A stretch of 64,000 nucleotides of DNA from Adiantum capillus-veneris (GCA_014529385.2 CM043952.1:156254057-156318056), one strand, 5' to 3'. Shown: positions 35,971 to 47,444, counted from the first letter of the stretch. Made by a program: numbers and translations. Notes: generated by a model not told the origin, from the letters alone.

Positions 35971-35978
35971 TGTATATA
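35971..35978 (+). promoter_or_regulatory. Possible internal TATA box
   Basis: TATATAAG within GTGTGTATATAAGTAGAAAT, downstream of pol and upstream of ORF3. It could drive a separate ORF3 transcript. Prediction from sequence only. Confidence 0.3.
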
Positions 35979-37390
35979 AGTAGAAATAGCCATTTTTCAG
36001 GCAAAATATTGGTAAAACGAAGAAATCCGGCCACAAAAACTGCATGTGAGTGTATATAATGTGTTGTGTTGATGTTTGTGATTTATTATGATTTTTGGGG
36101 ATTTTCTAGGTTTGATTTGCTATTTTTCTTTTAATTTTGCTAGTTTTTGACAGATAAACTTCAAAAATACAAAAAGCAGGTGAAAAACAGTCGTAATGAA
36201 AAACAAAAAATATGGTGATGATCAGTGACTATAGGACAACCTATGGTACAGTGGGGGTGCAATTATGAGACTAGAGCGGAAAGCGTGTTTTGGCCAGGTT
36301 TTGACCGAAATGCCAAATTTCTAGTAAACAGAGCAAATGGAGTCCAAATCAAGAAATTTTTGAGCCTAAACCGCATCTCGGAAGAAGATAGGAGCACATG
36401 TCAAATTTCATGAAAAGTGGTTTGGGGACCTCCATTATAAGAAATTTTCACCCCATTTTTACCTCATTCTCACTATTGACTTTGTGGAGGGAGCTTCTAC
36501 CACCTAGATCGGATCGACCTTCCAGCAGCTTCTACGACGCGCACATCTACCCGACCAGCTCCAGACATGAGAGGTAGGCTCACCACCTTGAGCTTTTCGC
36601 GCATGTTTGTCGTTATGTCGCGAGAACTAGCGTAGGAGTCACACACAAAGCGAGCGGTAGAGACCTACAGGTAGAGACGGCGGCCTAACGGCTAACCCGA
36701 AAGCAACAAGACTTCATCAGCGGTTTACCCTAGTCTAGGAGACCAATCCTGGATGTCCAAAGGCAGTAGGAAACCATCGGGAAAAACCCTAATTCCCAGA
36801 AACCCGCAAGAGGCCATCAAATGGGAAATCGGCGAAACGGCGACCAAATGCTATCAAAATTCATGGGTAGGAGCATCTCGACATGCTTGACAAGTCTATA
36901 TGACCCGCATGACCAAAAAGTGACCCGAAGTGACACTAAACCTCAGAAACGGCATCAGACACACAAAGCGTCAAAATGCACTTGCGGCCGAACCGCAAGT
37001 CCGTTTGCCACCAAACTTCACGAGCGGCTTTCTTAGACCATCAACAACCAAGTCTATGGTGGTAGACCACCACAAATCATCAAAGGTATGTAAACGCAAC
37101 CAAGGGTGCTTCTAGAGCGACAAATTGCCAAATGGAGCTCCGGTGAAGCCAAAGTCGACAAAAACCATACGGCAAGGATCCCCAAGGGATTGGGAAGCTA
37201 TGGAGACCAACATTGAGAAATTTCATTGCCGAAAAGCACTCCAAAAGTCAGAAAACGGCTCAGAGGCTCTGAAGTCCACACAGGGAGTTATACTCTATCC
37301 ATTTGACTTTTTTGTTGAAATTAGGCTCAAAAGGAACTTAGGGGGCAAAGGGCAAGCACTGGGAGCACTAGCACTTAAAAAATCACCAAT

Positions 37391-38268
37391 AGACATCCTA
37401 CGCGTAGGATGTCTCAAGGGCACTTTTTGGCACAAACCTCAACATTTTTTGTCATGCACATGTTCTGAATGGAATCTACAAGCCATACACCAAGTTTCAT
37501 CACATTTGGACCAGATTTGACCTCATATGCATGGAAAAACCCAAAGTTAGGGCATAGAGGCAATAATGGGCCAAATACCTACCAAATCTTGTCCAAATCC
37601 CATGAAACTTGCACAACACATTCACCAACACATCAACAAACAATCTGTGTGGTCAGGAAGGAAAAAAGATGAAATAGACATCCTACGCGTAGGATGTCTA
37701 ATTGACCTTTTTGGCATGCAAAGGATGTTTTATCATTCCAGATCCAATTACCTCATCATCAAGAGCCCATATGTCAAGTTTGAAGCCATTCTAATCACTT
37801 TTGACGCCCAACACCTTCAAGATACACTTTTTAAGCCCTAAAACACCTCACAGAGCCCTACAAGCATCAAATCTTGTCCAAATTTAAATCCAAGAACATG
37901 GCCATGTTCCATAGGCCAAGGACAACCCACAGAACAAGTTTCATGTCATTTTGATAAAAAATACATCCTACGTGTAGGATGTCTTCAACATAAATTTAGC
38001 CTTCTGTGCAAAAAATGACATCATGGGAGCCAATACCATGGTGCATTGATCCCATATACCAATTTTCAATCCATTTGGACATCAATTGCTACCTATGATG
38101 GACATTCTACCCAAATTGTGACCTAAAGCCTGAATCAGCCCAAAAATCCACTTTTTGATATCCAAATTCAAATCCAAGCATATAGCCATGTTCCATGAGC
38201 CTTACCCTACCTGCATGACAAGTATGAACCAATTCTGATGAAAAAGACATCCTACGCGTAGGATGTCT
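37391..38268. repeat. Palindrome array 2 of gypsy-1
   Basis: Sites at 37,391-37,414, 37,676-37,699, 37,961-37,984 and 38,245-38,268, so start spacing is 285, 285 and 284 bp. Three are the perfect 24-bp palindrome and the third (37,961) has two changes. Between sites, unit sequences are diverged but share words such as AAATCCAAG.. and GCCATGTTCCAT. This is a decayed 285-bp tandem repeat whose palindrome is the best-preserved part. Confidence 0.93.
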
Positions 38269-38433
38269 AGATGGAAATTTTTGGCCAGATTTGCAATGTG
38301 AGCACATGCACAGCTTCACAAGTTCCTTTTAAGCTTTAATTTCAAATTTCAAGTCATTTGGATAAGTAAAACTTAGTTTCGCAGCTAATATGGAAAAAAC
38401 GCTAACTTTGGACTACTGAGTGCAACAGGATCT

Positions 38434-41400
38434 ATGGCAGCCTCGAAGTCACCGGTAAAGAAGAAAAGAATGACAATCAAAGATTATCTGGACGAGGTGG
38501 AACCCTTTGTCATTCCAGAAGGAACATTAAAGCCCACCAGCACCTGGATACAAGAGGATCTGTTAGAGTCCAATGACCTAAAGAATTACCAGGGAGTGTT
38601 CAAAGACAATGAAGGCAATGTAATAGAGCTACCGATGCTTCCAAGAGAGCTCAATGAATTTGTACGAAGCAAAATGGCTGGCTACTTGGAGAAAATTGAC
38701 CTCCATAACTACTTTGAAGCAATACCAACAGGGGTGGACATCAAAAGAGTATGGGAGTTTGTAACAAGCATGAAAGAGGATGGAGTAGCCAAGGTGACAG
38801 ATTTACAAGGCAGACCAAATACAGAGATCATAATCACGGAGCGGGTTGTAGCCCATGTACTAGACCTCTCCAATGAGTGGGACAGCATAACAAAAAGAAG
38901 GGATGAAGTCAAAGTGTACAAAGAGAAAAAGGCAAATTACACCTTTGAAGACATTGCCAACCCAAAGGTGGCAATTATGAGCCAATTGTACAACCAGTAC
39001 TTCCACATGTGCACTAAGAGGCCACAGAAGTACAGGATTCCGCCAGGTGCAATTGCCACAACGTTTACTTGGGAAATGACAAAAGGCACCCCAAAGATAA
39101 TCAACCATGCGGCATACATACATGACAACTTGGTAAAGATGGGCAACAAAAATCCAACCTACATAGTGCCAGGAGAACTGATCACCAAGGTGGTATATGG
39201 GACACTACACGCTAAAGGAAGGTGGCCTGACCCCCCATCTCAGAGAGAGTAAAAGAAGACAAGGAAGATGAGCCGCAAAGGGCACCAAGGGTGGCTACGA
39301 GATTGAAGAGACGGCTGGCGCCAGTTGAAGAGGAGCAACCCGAGCAGAAAAAAGGAAAGAAAGAGTTTGCTCAAGTGTCGGCCAAAGAAACCAGGTCCCA
39401 GAAAGCGGCAAGACTCGAGAGGCTGATGGAGAGTTTCCAAGCAGAAAGAGCCCTCAAAGGTGATTTAAACGAACTATGGAAGCCATCTCTCGAGTCTATG
39501 TCCGGATCATCCAGAAGAGAGCAAAGGGACCGCTTTGAAGATTATATCAAGAATTTCGAGATTCTTGATGCTGCAGCGGAAAACATTCCCCATGTCCCTT
39601 TCACCGAGGAGGAAGTGGAGCAGGTAAGGCAGACACTGCTAAATGAACAAGAAAGCCAAGAAAGGGAAAGGAAAACAAAAGCAGAGAGGGACCTAAAGGG
39701 CAAACCGGCAGCTTTACTAGATAGCCCTAAACCCAGCCCACCGCCATCACCACCTCCTACCAGCCTTCCACCAGAAGATAAAGAGGCTGAGGACAAACAA
39801 GATGAAAGGCAAGCTGAGAAGCAAGAGCAAAGGCAGGAACCTGAGCCAAAGGAAGAGGCCAAGCTTGAGTCTGAGCAAAAAGGATTAGATGAGGCCTATT
39901 ATGCATTTTTGGACCTGCTAGTTGCAGGCTATACAAAGGAAGAAGCCACCATAGTCGCATTCGACTTGGCGAGGACAGAGCATAAAGAACAGATGCAAGA
40001 CATCCGACTAGTGGAACTTAAATAAATTTCTACAGACACTATAGACCTGTACCCGCCCTCTAATGACTGGGACGTGGTAATGACAAAGCTAGCCGGATTG
40101 CGAACACAATCCATGGCTTCAGAGAAAGAGATGACAACTCTCAAAGCCACTGAAGAACATATCAAAAAGCAAGTGGATTCTCTGCAGGCACAAAGCCAAA
40201 GGCAAAAAGAGAGAGAAGATGACCTGCAGGTCAGCTTGGCAACGTCTCTACAAAACTGCCAAGCAATGGAAGAAGCAAATGAGGCAGCAGCAAAAAGAAT
40301 ACAAGCAGCTGAAGAAGAGTGTCTGCAGCTCAGCAAGTCATTGCGAGATGCCGAAAGAGAAAGGGATAATCTGACACTACAGCTGGCCGAAGAATCGAAA
40401 GAAGTAGAGGCCATGAGAAATGCCAAGGAAAAAGCAGAGATAGAACAAGAAGCAAGCCTGGATGAAGTCCTTGAGCTCAAGGACCAATTGAAAGTCAAAG
40501 ATCAAACCATCCAGAGGCTGTGAGCATCACCTGCTAGAGTCAGAGCTATGAGCTCGACTCAAATCATTTCTGAGAGTCAACTATATGAAGAGAAAATGCA
40601 AGAACTTCAGAAGGAGCTGAATCTCAAGAAAAAGTAGAGGTTAATGATGGTTGAAGGTTCTATCGTAATGCAAACAAGAATGGAGGACAACCAAAAAGCC
40701 CTACAAGAAGAAGTGGAAAGCATAAAGAAAAAGCTTGAGGAGGCGGAAAGAGTAAACGCTGAACTTAATGACCTCCTCGTGAATATGGGCGGAGAAGCTG
40801 AAGCGGAAAAGAAAACACTCCTCAGGCAAATTGAGGAGTTAAAAGGCCAGCAACAAGAAGAGGTAGAAATCTCAGGGCCAGCCGCCAATGAGGGCATCGA
40901 CCTCAAAAATGTGGCAGATCCTGTGGACACACCCATGCAAGAGGAAAGCATAGCAGGATCCTCTCAAGAGCCGCAGGATCTAACACAAGACGAAGAGGAA
41001 AAATCGAGTAAGGCAATAGAGGAAGAGCTAAGAGAAAGCACGAAGGAAGCCTTGGAATGGGAGCAGAGGGTCTTCAAATCTATGACAATTCAGAAGATCG
41101 ACGCCAGCAATCTCAAGCACGAGTGGCTTCAACCCTCTCTCCCATATCCATTGCTGAAATATGAGGCAACAACAATCAACAAGCGGATCAGAGAAGAGCC
41201 AACGGTACCTCTCTACAATGCAGACACCTCGAAGCTAGAAGGAGTTAAGCTTATAGTAGATTCTCAGCCAAAGTGGAGGAAGGCTTGGCTTACCAAGTAC
41301 CCACAATACCTAATCCACTTGGTAGAGGCACCTAAACATATCAGGGACAACCTAAGCTTCTGTCCTCTACCAAGGGTTAGGACGTAGAAGGCACAAGAAA

Positions 41401-41843
41401 TTTTGCAAAGAAGCCAACCCACTTGGCTGAATTACCCAAAGTTGCCGGGCGTGAAGTCAGGTGAGAGAATAAGTGTCCAATACATGGTGAAAACCCTAAA
41501 GGGCGCCATAAAGTTGTTTACTGGCTCACCTGAACTTACATGCATTATGATGAGGAAAATTTGCAGAACCATCCTAGCAGTGTTCGAGACCTTCAAGCCA
41601 GGCCAGGTGACCGACAGCATATTCTTCTTCCAGGATACATACAGATGTGCTTATGATCTGTCAGGTCAGCCTTCGAAGGAGGTGATACATGCGCTGTATC
41701 AAAGAATCATGTTTCTACCATCCTATCACCTCCAAGCTTTTGAAGAGGCATTCTATACGGGGTTCTTCACCATGAATACAGATATCTTTGGCCCAACAAT
41801 GCTGAACCTGCATGCCAGGTACGAATCACTGCTAAAGATGTGA
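38434..41843 (+). pseudogene. Gypsy-1 ORF3, about 1,130 codons, unknown function
   Basis: ATG at 38,434 (MAASKSPVKKKRMTIKDY). The first frame runs to 39,252; after a shift at 39,255-39,290 the next frame runs to 41,843 with stops at 40,023, 40,521, 40,635 and 41,385. About residues 1-270 form a globular, alpha-rich domain (VWEFVTSM..TEIIITERVVAHVLDL). The general pattern resembles plant retroelement-associated domains, but I cannot assign a family. Then come Lys/Glu- and Pro-rich sequence, a long coiled coil (about 40,080-40,860) and a C-terminal domain (KLFTGSPELTCIMMRKICRT, YDLSGQPSKEVIHALYQRI). No membrane span or signal peptide is seen, so it is unlike an envelope protein. It lies in the place where Athila-type elements have an extra ORF. 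Confidence 0.75.
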
Positions 41844-41890
41844 GAAACGATAAGATGAAGCAGCTGATCAAGGCCATGTCGGGGACGACA

Positions 41891-41911
41891 TGAATAAGGA
41901 GGGGGGGGGGA
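41891..41911 (+). promoter_or_regulatory. Gypsy-1 polypurine tract
   Basis: GAATAAGGA followed by a G-run, directly before the 3' LTR. This primes plus-strand DNA synthesis. Confidence 0.85.
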
Positions 41912-42847
41912 TGTTAGAAGCTGGACACACCCGACGGTATCTAACTACTCGGAGGACTATTATTTTTGTAATTATTCATTCATTGAGGAAAACCCGATTT
42001 TTCACCTTGTAAATATTGGGACTTACAGAAGTTTCCAGATTGTATCCCAGTTTTGATAGTTAGATTGAGTAGATGGTTGATTTTGGAACTTTAGGGTTTG
42101 AGACATTGTAAGGTATATATACCACTTTTTGACCTTAATGAAAAACCTTTTTGTCATTTTACAACAAGTTTAAAGTCTGTGAGTGAGCGTACTGTGTACG
42201 AGAGAGAGAGAGTGTGAGCTTCATCTTGACGCTATGTGTGCTAAGGTGCTCAGAATCGAGTGCGCAGAAGTGCAGCGTGTCGCCCCCGACTAGAGCTACA
42301 CGTCGATACCAACATTGCGCGCGTACGGTCCGGCTTTGCGAGCTCCTTCTACGAGCTTCATCGGTTGTTTGGGTGAGCATACGTTGTCCGATTTTGCATT
42401 GTAACATATCCACGCGTTCACATTGAGTAGAACTATACATTAGGCACTTTAGATTTCAAAAACGAAGACCTTCAGATTTCGGCCAGACATCCGACGTGTT
42501 TCTGCACCGGGTGTTTTGGGTCGTGATTCTGGTTCATAGACCTTAGGGAGAGCAGCCTATTGGTATTAGTAGGGTCTCCTTCAAGTTCTATGGTGTTTCG
42601 AGATTGTTTGATGGGTGTTCGGCTCTAGAAAGCATTGTAGGAAGTTTCCTCTTTTGCACTCTTGAAGGCTGTGACTTAGACAAATGGTAGAGACCTCGGT
42701 AGGAATTAGTTAGGAGTCGATCGAGTGTAGGTTGACACCTTATGCTTGCTTCCACGTGCCTGCGGGTCGAGCTTGGTCCTTAGCTGACATTACATGTTAG
42801 GTGAGTTCTCGCTATGCTGACGTCCGTCGCGGCATATCCGTCCAACA
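41912..42847 (+). repeat. Gypsy-1 3' LTR (936 bp)
   Basis: TGTTAGAAGCTGG..GTCCAACA. Differs from the 5' LTR by scattered substitutions and a longer (GA)n near 42,202. Confidence 0.95.
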
Positions 42848-42852
42848 ACTAC
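42848..42852. other. Target-site duplication ACTAC (right copy) of gypsy-1
   Basis: Identical to 23,042-23,046; copia-A coding sequence resumes here. Confidence 0.95.
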
Positions 42853-43617
42853 CAACATTGGAAGATGCAGATTGAAGACTATCTCTACCAGAAGGACCTC
42901 TATTTGCCACTAGGCAGTCTTGCGAAGAAGCCTGCAACAATGGCAGATGAAGCATGGATTGTCCTTGATCTAAAGGCACTGGGAACAATCCGGTTAAGCT
43001 TGGTGTCAACGGTGGCATTCAATGTTTCGGAGATGAAGACCACGGAGGACTTGATGAAGTCACTTGACGACTTCTACGAGAAACCATCAGCATCCAATAA
43101 GGTATTTCTTATGAAGCGCTTGTTCAATCTAAAGATGGCAGAGAATGGTTCAATTTCAGAACACCTAAATGACTTTAACACAAACATAAGTCAACTTCGA
43201 TCGGTGAAAATAAATTTCGATGACGAAGTGCGAGCTCTCCTTATACTATCATCTCTATCGGATAGTTGGGACAGCCTTGTGATGGCTGTAAGTAATTCTA
43301 TCTCTGGCGCAAATACTCTTAAGTTTGATGATGTTGTGGGTGTTCTCCTAAGCGAGGAAATGCGAAGGAGAAGCACAGGAGAATCATCAAGTGTTGCACT
43401 ATCAGTGGAAACAAGAGGAAGGCTTAAGGAGAGGTTCAAAAACTGAAAGGGTCGTGATCGCTCAAGGCGGAGCAAGTCACGCACAAAGTCAGTTCTTGAA
43501 TGTTGGAACTACGGCAAGAAGGGCCACGTCAAGAAGGATTGTTGTTCCAAGAAGAAGAAGGAGACAGAGTCTCAAGACAACAAGCCAACATCGGAGGCCA
43601 ATGTGGCAGGTAAAGTA
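42853..43617 (+). pseudogene. Copia-A gag (main part)
   Basis: Resumes with HWKMQIEDYLYQKDL and continues as a UBN2-type gag (F..LKMAENGS..EHLNDFN..ISQL). A TGA at 43,444 replaces a Gln codon seen in copia-B. The knuckle CWNYGKKGHVKKDC near 43,502 has Tyr in place of the second Cys of the usual CX2CX4HX4C, as in copia-B. Confidence 0.9.
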
Positions 43618-44060
43618 GAGCAAGATGCTCTAATTCTCTCATTAGACAATATGTCTAATTCCTGGATAGTAGATTCGGGGGATTCATTCCATGCGACACC
43701 ACACAAGCAACATTTCCAAGACTACACCAAAGGTAATTTTGGGTATGTATACTTGGGAGATGATGAAGCTTGTGAGATTGTCGGCAAAGGTACAGTTTTC
43801 GTCAAAACTGCTAACGGAAATGAATGGAAGCTTAAAGATGTTAGGCATGTTCCTTCTCTTCGCAAAAATTTAATCTCTACAGGACAATTGGATGATGAAG
43901 GTCACAACATTGCATTCTAAAACAAACGGTGGAAGATCTCAAAGGGATCTTTGGTGGTTGCCAAGGGAGAAAAGGTCGGTACACTTTACTTGTGTACTGT
44001 TAGCACGCAACCTTCAGCTTGTGCAGCAACTACAGAAGTTGACAGTGCAGTGTGGCACTA
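43618..44060 (+). pseudogene. Copia-A protease region
   Basis: NSWIVDSGDSFHATP: the active-site DSG is followed by Asp, while copia-B has DSGAS. Then LKDVRHVPSLRKNLIS, the usual block at the end of the copia protease. In-frame TAA at 43,918. Confidence 0.9.
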
Positions 44061-45105
44061 CCTGCTTGGGCATATGAGTGCCAAAGGAATGAAAATCCTT
44101 CAAACAAAGAAGCTTCTACCAGGTTTGAAAGAAGTGGACTTAGAGTTCTGTGAAGATTGTGTTTATGGTAAACAAAAGAGGGTAAAATTTCAAAAACCAG
44201 GAAATGAAAGAAAATATAAAAAACTTGAGTTGGTTCATTCTGATGTTTGGGGTCCTGCAAGTACACCATCACTTGGTGGCTAATTGTACTATGTAACATT
44301 CATAGACGATGCGACTAGAAAAACATGGGTTTATGTCATGAAGAATAAGTCCGATGTATTTTCCATATTTCAAAGCTGGAAAGCCTTTGTGGAGAATGAA
44401 ACAGGTACCAAGGTAAAATGCCTCAGATCCGACAATGGAGGCGAATATTGCAGCCAAGCTTTTGAAAGCTTTTGTGCTAGCAATGGCATTTGGAGGCAAA
44501 GGAAAACCCCAAGGACACCTCAACAAAATGGGATTTCAGAAAGGATGAACAGGACAATCATGGAGCGAGCACGAAGCATGCAGCTACATGTAGGCCTACC
44601 GCTTGAGCTTTGGGCGGAAGCTGTAAGTACGTCTGTGTACTTAATTAATCGATCACCCTCAACGGCATTGGATGGGGAAGTTTCAGAAGAGGCATGGACA
44701 GGTAAACCGGTGAATTATGCATTTCTCAAAGTGTTTGGGTGTGAGGCTTTCATGCACATAGATAGAAGCCTAAGATCAAAGCTAGATGCAAAGTCCAAAA
44801 AGTGTTTCTTCATTGGCTATGGAGAAGGTGATTTTGGGTATCGCCTATGGAATCCTGAAGATGGTAAAATCTTAAGGAGTAGGGATGTAATTTTTAACGA
44901 ACAAAATATGTACAAAGATTACTTGGAAAGAAAACAAACAAAAGAAACAGGTGATGAGTACATGGAGCTTGAGGACGGTGAAGACTCAAGGACTGCAAAT
45001 GGTGACAATGTCAACCAAATGAGGAGCCTCAACCTATTCCCCGAAGATCTACAAGAGCAAGTAGACCTCCAGAAAGGTTTTTTCCTTCCTTCAACCATCT
45101 CTTGA
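44061..45105 (+). pseudogene. Copia-A integrase
   Basis: HHCC unit: WHYLLGHMS..FCEDCVYGKQ. DDE core: LVHSDVWGP, CLRSDNGGEY and GISERMNRTI. It is followed by the GKPVNYAFLKVFGCEAF block typical of Ty1/copia. In-frame TAA at 44,281. A 10-bp deletion near 45,010 relative to copia-B shifts the frame before the RT. Confidence 0.93.
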
Positions 45106-46657
45106 TCTCAGATTCTGGAGAGTCGGAATCATACGAAGAAGCTATTCAACATGAATCCAAAGAAGAATGGACGAAGAGCATGCAAGTGGAGATGGACTCA
45201 CTACATCGTAACCAAACATGGGAGAGTTGGTTGAGTTGCCTAAAGGTAAGCGGGCACTTCAAAACAAATGGGTGTACAAGGTGAAGGAAGAAGAAGGTGG
45301 GAAGAAAAGGTACAAGTATAGGCTTGTGGTAAAAGGGTTTTTTCAAAAGAAAGGTATTGACTTCAATGAAATATTTTCTCCTGTTGTAAAAATGAACTCA
45401 ATTAGGTTTGTCTTAACCCTTGTGGCTGCTCATGATCTAAATCTTGAGCAAATGGATGTAAATACGGCATTCCCTCACGGTGACTTAGAGGAGGAAATCT
45501 ACATGCTTCAACCAAAGGGGTATAAAGTAAAAGATAAGGAGAAAATGGTTTGCAGATTAAAGAAGAGCTTGAATGGTTTAAAGCAAGCATCAAGACAATG
45601 GTAGATGTTGGATCATGGATCTACAAGATGCAACTCGGATCATTGTGTCTAAACGAAGAATTTGCGAGATGGGAAGTTCATCATCCTAATGTTGTATGTT
45701 GATGACATGCTGATTGCAAGTGCTAACATGCAGGACATCAAAGACCTAAAAGAGGAGCTGTCTAAATCTTTTTCAATGAAAGATTTAGGTGCTGCAAAGA
45801 GGATACTTGGTATGAAAATATCAAGGGACAGGACAAAGAAGACAATAAAGCTATCTCAAGAGGATTACATCAAGAAGGTACTAGAAAGGTTTGCAATGCA
45901 AAATGCAAAACCAGTTTCTACACCTTTGGCTAGTCACTTTAAACTAACGAAGGATATGTGTCCAAAGACACAAGAGGAGATAGCCTATATGTCTAAAGTT
46001 CCATATGCTACGGCGGTAGGTTCTCTAATGTATGCTATGGTCTGGACAAGGCCAGACATTGCACATGCAGTGGGATTTGTGAGTAGGTTCATGGAAAACC
46101 CAGGTAAAGAGCATTTGCAAGCTGTGAAGTGGATACTTAGGTATCTAAAAGGGACAACAACAAATGCTTTGTATTTTGGAGGAACTGATATTTTTCTAGA
46201 AGGGTATGCTGATGCAGATATGGCAGGTGACAAAGATACTCGAAGGAGCACTACTGGCTATGTGTTCACCGTTGGAGGCACAACAGTAAGCTGGGCTTCA
46301 AAGTTGCAGAAAGTGGTCTCACTTTCTACCATGGAAGCAGAGTATATAGCAATGACGGAGGCAAGCAAAGAAATTCTGTGGCTTCACAGATTCTTAGAAG
46401 AGCTTGGATTCAAACAAGACAATTGTGTCTTGTACAGTGATAGCCAAAGTGCTATTCATCTTGCGAAGAACTTAGACTTTCATTCAAGGACAAAGCACAT
46501 TGAGGTGAGATATCACTTCATTCCGAGTCTTTTGGAAGAGGGACAGCTAAAGCTAGGAAAGGTGAATACAAGTGAAAATCCTGCAGACATGTTTACAAAG
46601 GTGGTCAACAAGGAGAAGTTAAGCTTTTGCTCATCTTCAATCGGCATTCAAGGATAA
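45100..46657 (+). pseudogene. Copia-A reverse transcriptase and RNase H
   Basis: RT starts near 45,130 (EAIQHESKEEWTKSMQVEMD) and passes a 2-bp frameshift near 45,220. It reads LVVKGFFQKKGIDFNEIFSP, LEQMDVNTAFPHGDLEEEIY and LKQASRQW. Two stops follow (45,602 and about 45,652), then the catalytic LYVDDM near 45,693 and VGSLMYAMVWTRPDIAHAVG. RNase H includes GYADADMAGD, SKLQKVVSLSTMEAEYIA and YSDSQSAIHLAKN, ending ENPADMFTKVV. Close to Tnt1-type elements. The lower half (45,662-46,657) is open throughout. Confidence 0.94.
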
Positions 46658-46700
46658 GAAGCCATGATGGAAAGCAGTCACAGGTTTGGTTTGGAGATCA

Positions 46701-46716
46701 GTCTCCAAGTGGGAGA
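46701..46716 (+). promoter_or_regulatory. Copia-A polypurine tract
   Basis: AAGTGGGAGA just before the 3' LTR, the standard form in plant copia elements. Confidence 0.85.
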
Positions 46717-46717
46717 T

Positions 46718-47439
46718 TGTTAAGTATGGAGCTTGATTTACCCTTGTAATTTTCTTTGGTAAAAGCGTACATTTGTAAGTCCCCCATTATGAGGAGAAGC
46801 CATCGTGCATGAAGAAAAATCACTCACCGGAAACGAAAATTTTCACGGCCAAGAATCAGGGGCAACTTTAGGGGCCTCGCTGGAATATTCGTTTTCGCCG
46901 GAATATTATGGCCGGACGGCGGCCGAAAAGTGGTTGGAAAACAACCGTCAGTTGGCCGGTAGCCAATGGCCGTTGGCCGGTGGCCGTTGGCCAAATTCAA
47001 AAGCGAATTTTTCTACACAAAGGCGGCCACACATGGGCGGATTGGAGGGTCTGATTTGGACTTATTCACACAAGGGCGGCTACACATGGCTGCATCTCAT
47101 AAGAGAGGGAAGCCCTTTTGGCCTATAAAAGGAGGCCATTTCTACACACATTTCATAGTGTGAAGTTGATGCAACAAGGTGAGTGTGAGGTGGTGAGAGT
47201 GAAGCAAGGCGGGAGCTCCATTAAGGGTATAATCCCTTTGTAAACTACTTCTTGTTTTGAAGTACTAAAGCCATTGAGTGGCTGCTTTCCCATGGACGTA
47301 GCCCACATTGGGTGAACCACGTATATCGTGTGTACTCTCTCTCTCTCTCTCTACTCTATAATCTCATGTATGTAAATCTGTCTCTCTCCATTAAGTAATC
47401 TACTCAATTATCTATTTAGCTACGTCTCATTTCCTAACA
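46718..47439 (+). repeat. Copia-A 3' LTR (722 bp)
   Basis: TGTTAAGTATGG..CCTAACA. TATAAAA at 47,124. Carries an expanded TTGGCCGGTGGCC-type repeat near 46,955-46,990 compared with the 5' LTR. Confidence 0.95.
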
Positions 47440-47444
47440 GACAT
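47440..47444. other. Target-site duplication GACAT (right copy) of copia-A
   Basis: Identical to 22,191-22,195. Confidence 0.93.

Larger units (their letters stand above)
35602..38433 (+). promoter_or_regulatory. Gypsy-1 second leader (before ORF3)
   Basis: A 2.8-kb non-coding stretch between pol and ORF3. It contains a TATA-like GTATATAAGTAG near 35,970 and four palindromes like those in the 5' leader, the last about 165 bp before the ORF3 ATG. Units share ATTCTGATGAAAAAGACATC with the 5' leader, so this region looks like a duplicate of the genomic leader. Confidence 0.65.
23047..42847 (+). mobile_element. Gypsy-1: 19.8-kb Ty3/gypsy element with extra protease and ORF3
   Basis: LTRs at 23,047-23,978 and 41,912-42,847 both start TGTTAGAAGCT and end CCAACA, and the whole is flanked by ACTAC (23,042-23,046 and 42,848-42,852). 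Removing the element and one ACTAC restores the continuity of copia-A with copia-B. Order: PBS, leader with palindromes, gag, PR1, RT, RNase H, duplicated HHCC module, integrase, second retropepsin-like domain, basic tail, second leader with palindromes, ORF3, polypurine tract. RT before integrase defines Ty3/gypsy. Nonsense and frameshift changes are present in every ORF. The size approaches that of Ogre-type elements, but no archaeal-type second RNase H was found. Confidence 0.96.
22196..47439 (+). mobile_element. Copia-A: Tnt1/Tork-like Ty1/copia element, split by gypsy-1
   Basis: A complete but defective element: 5' LTR 22,196-22,927, PBS, gag start, nested gypsy-1 (23,047-42,852 including one TSD copy), then gag, protease, integrase, RT, RNase H, polypurine tract and 3' LTR 46,718-47,439. 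Flanking GACAT (22,191-22,195 and 47,440-47,444) is a 5-bp target duplication. The two LTRs are similar but differ by indels (a 5' LTR segment near 22,360 is missing from the 3' LTR) and many substitutions, so the insertion is not recent. Domain order GAG-PR-INT-RT-RH defines Ty1/copia. Confidence 0.97.

Noticed and set aside
38434-41843. Envelope-like protein
   Set aside because: No signal peptide, membrane span or cleavage motif. Instead there is a long coiled coil and charged linkers.
41901-41910. G-quadruplex at the gypsy-1 polypurine tract
   Set aside because: It is a single G-run, better explained as the plus-strand primer site.
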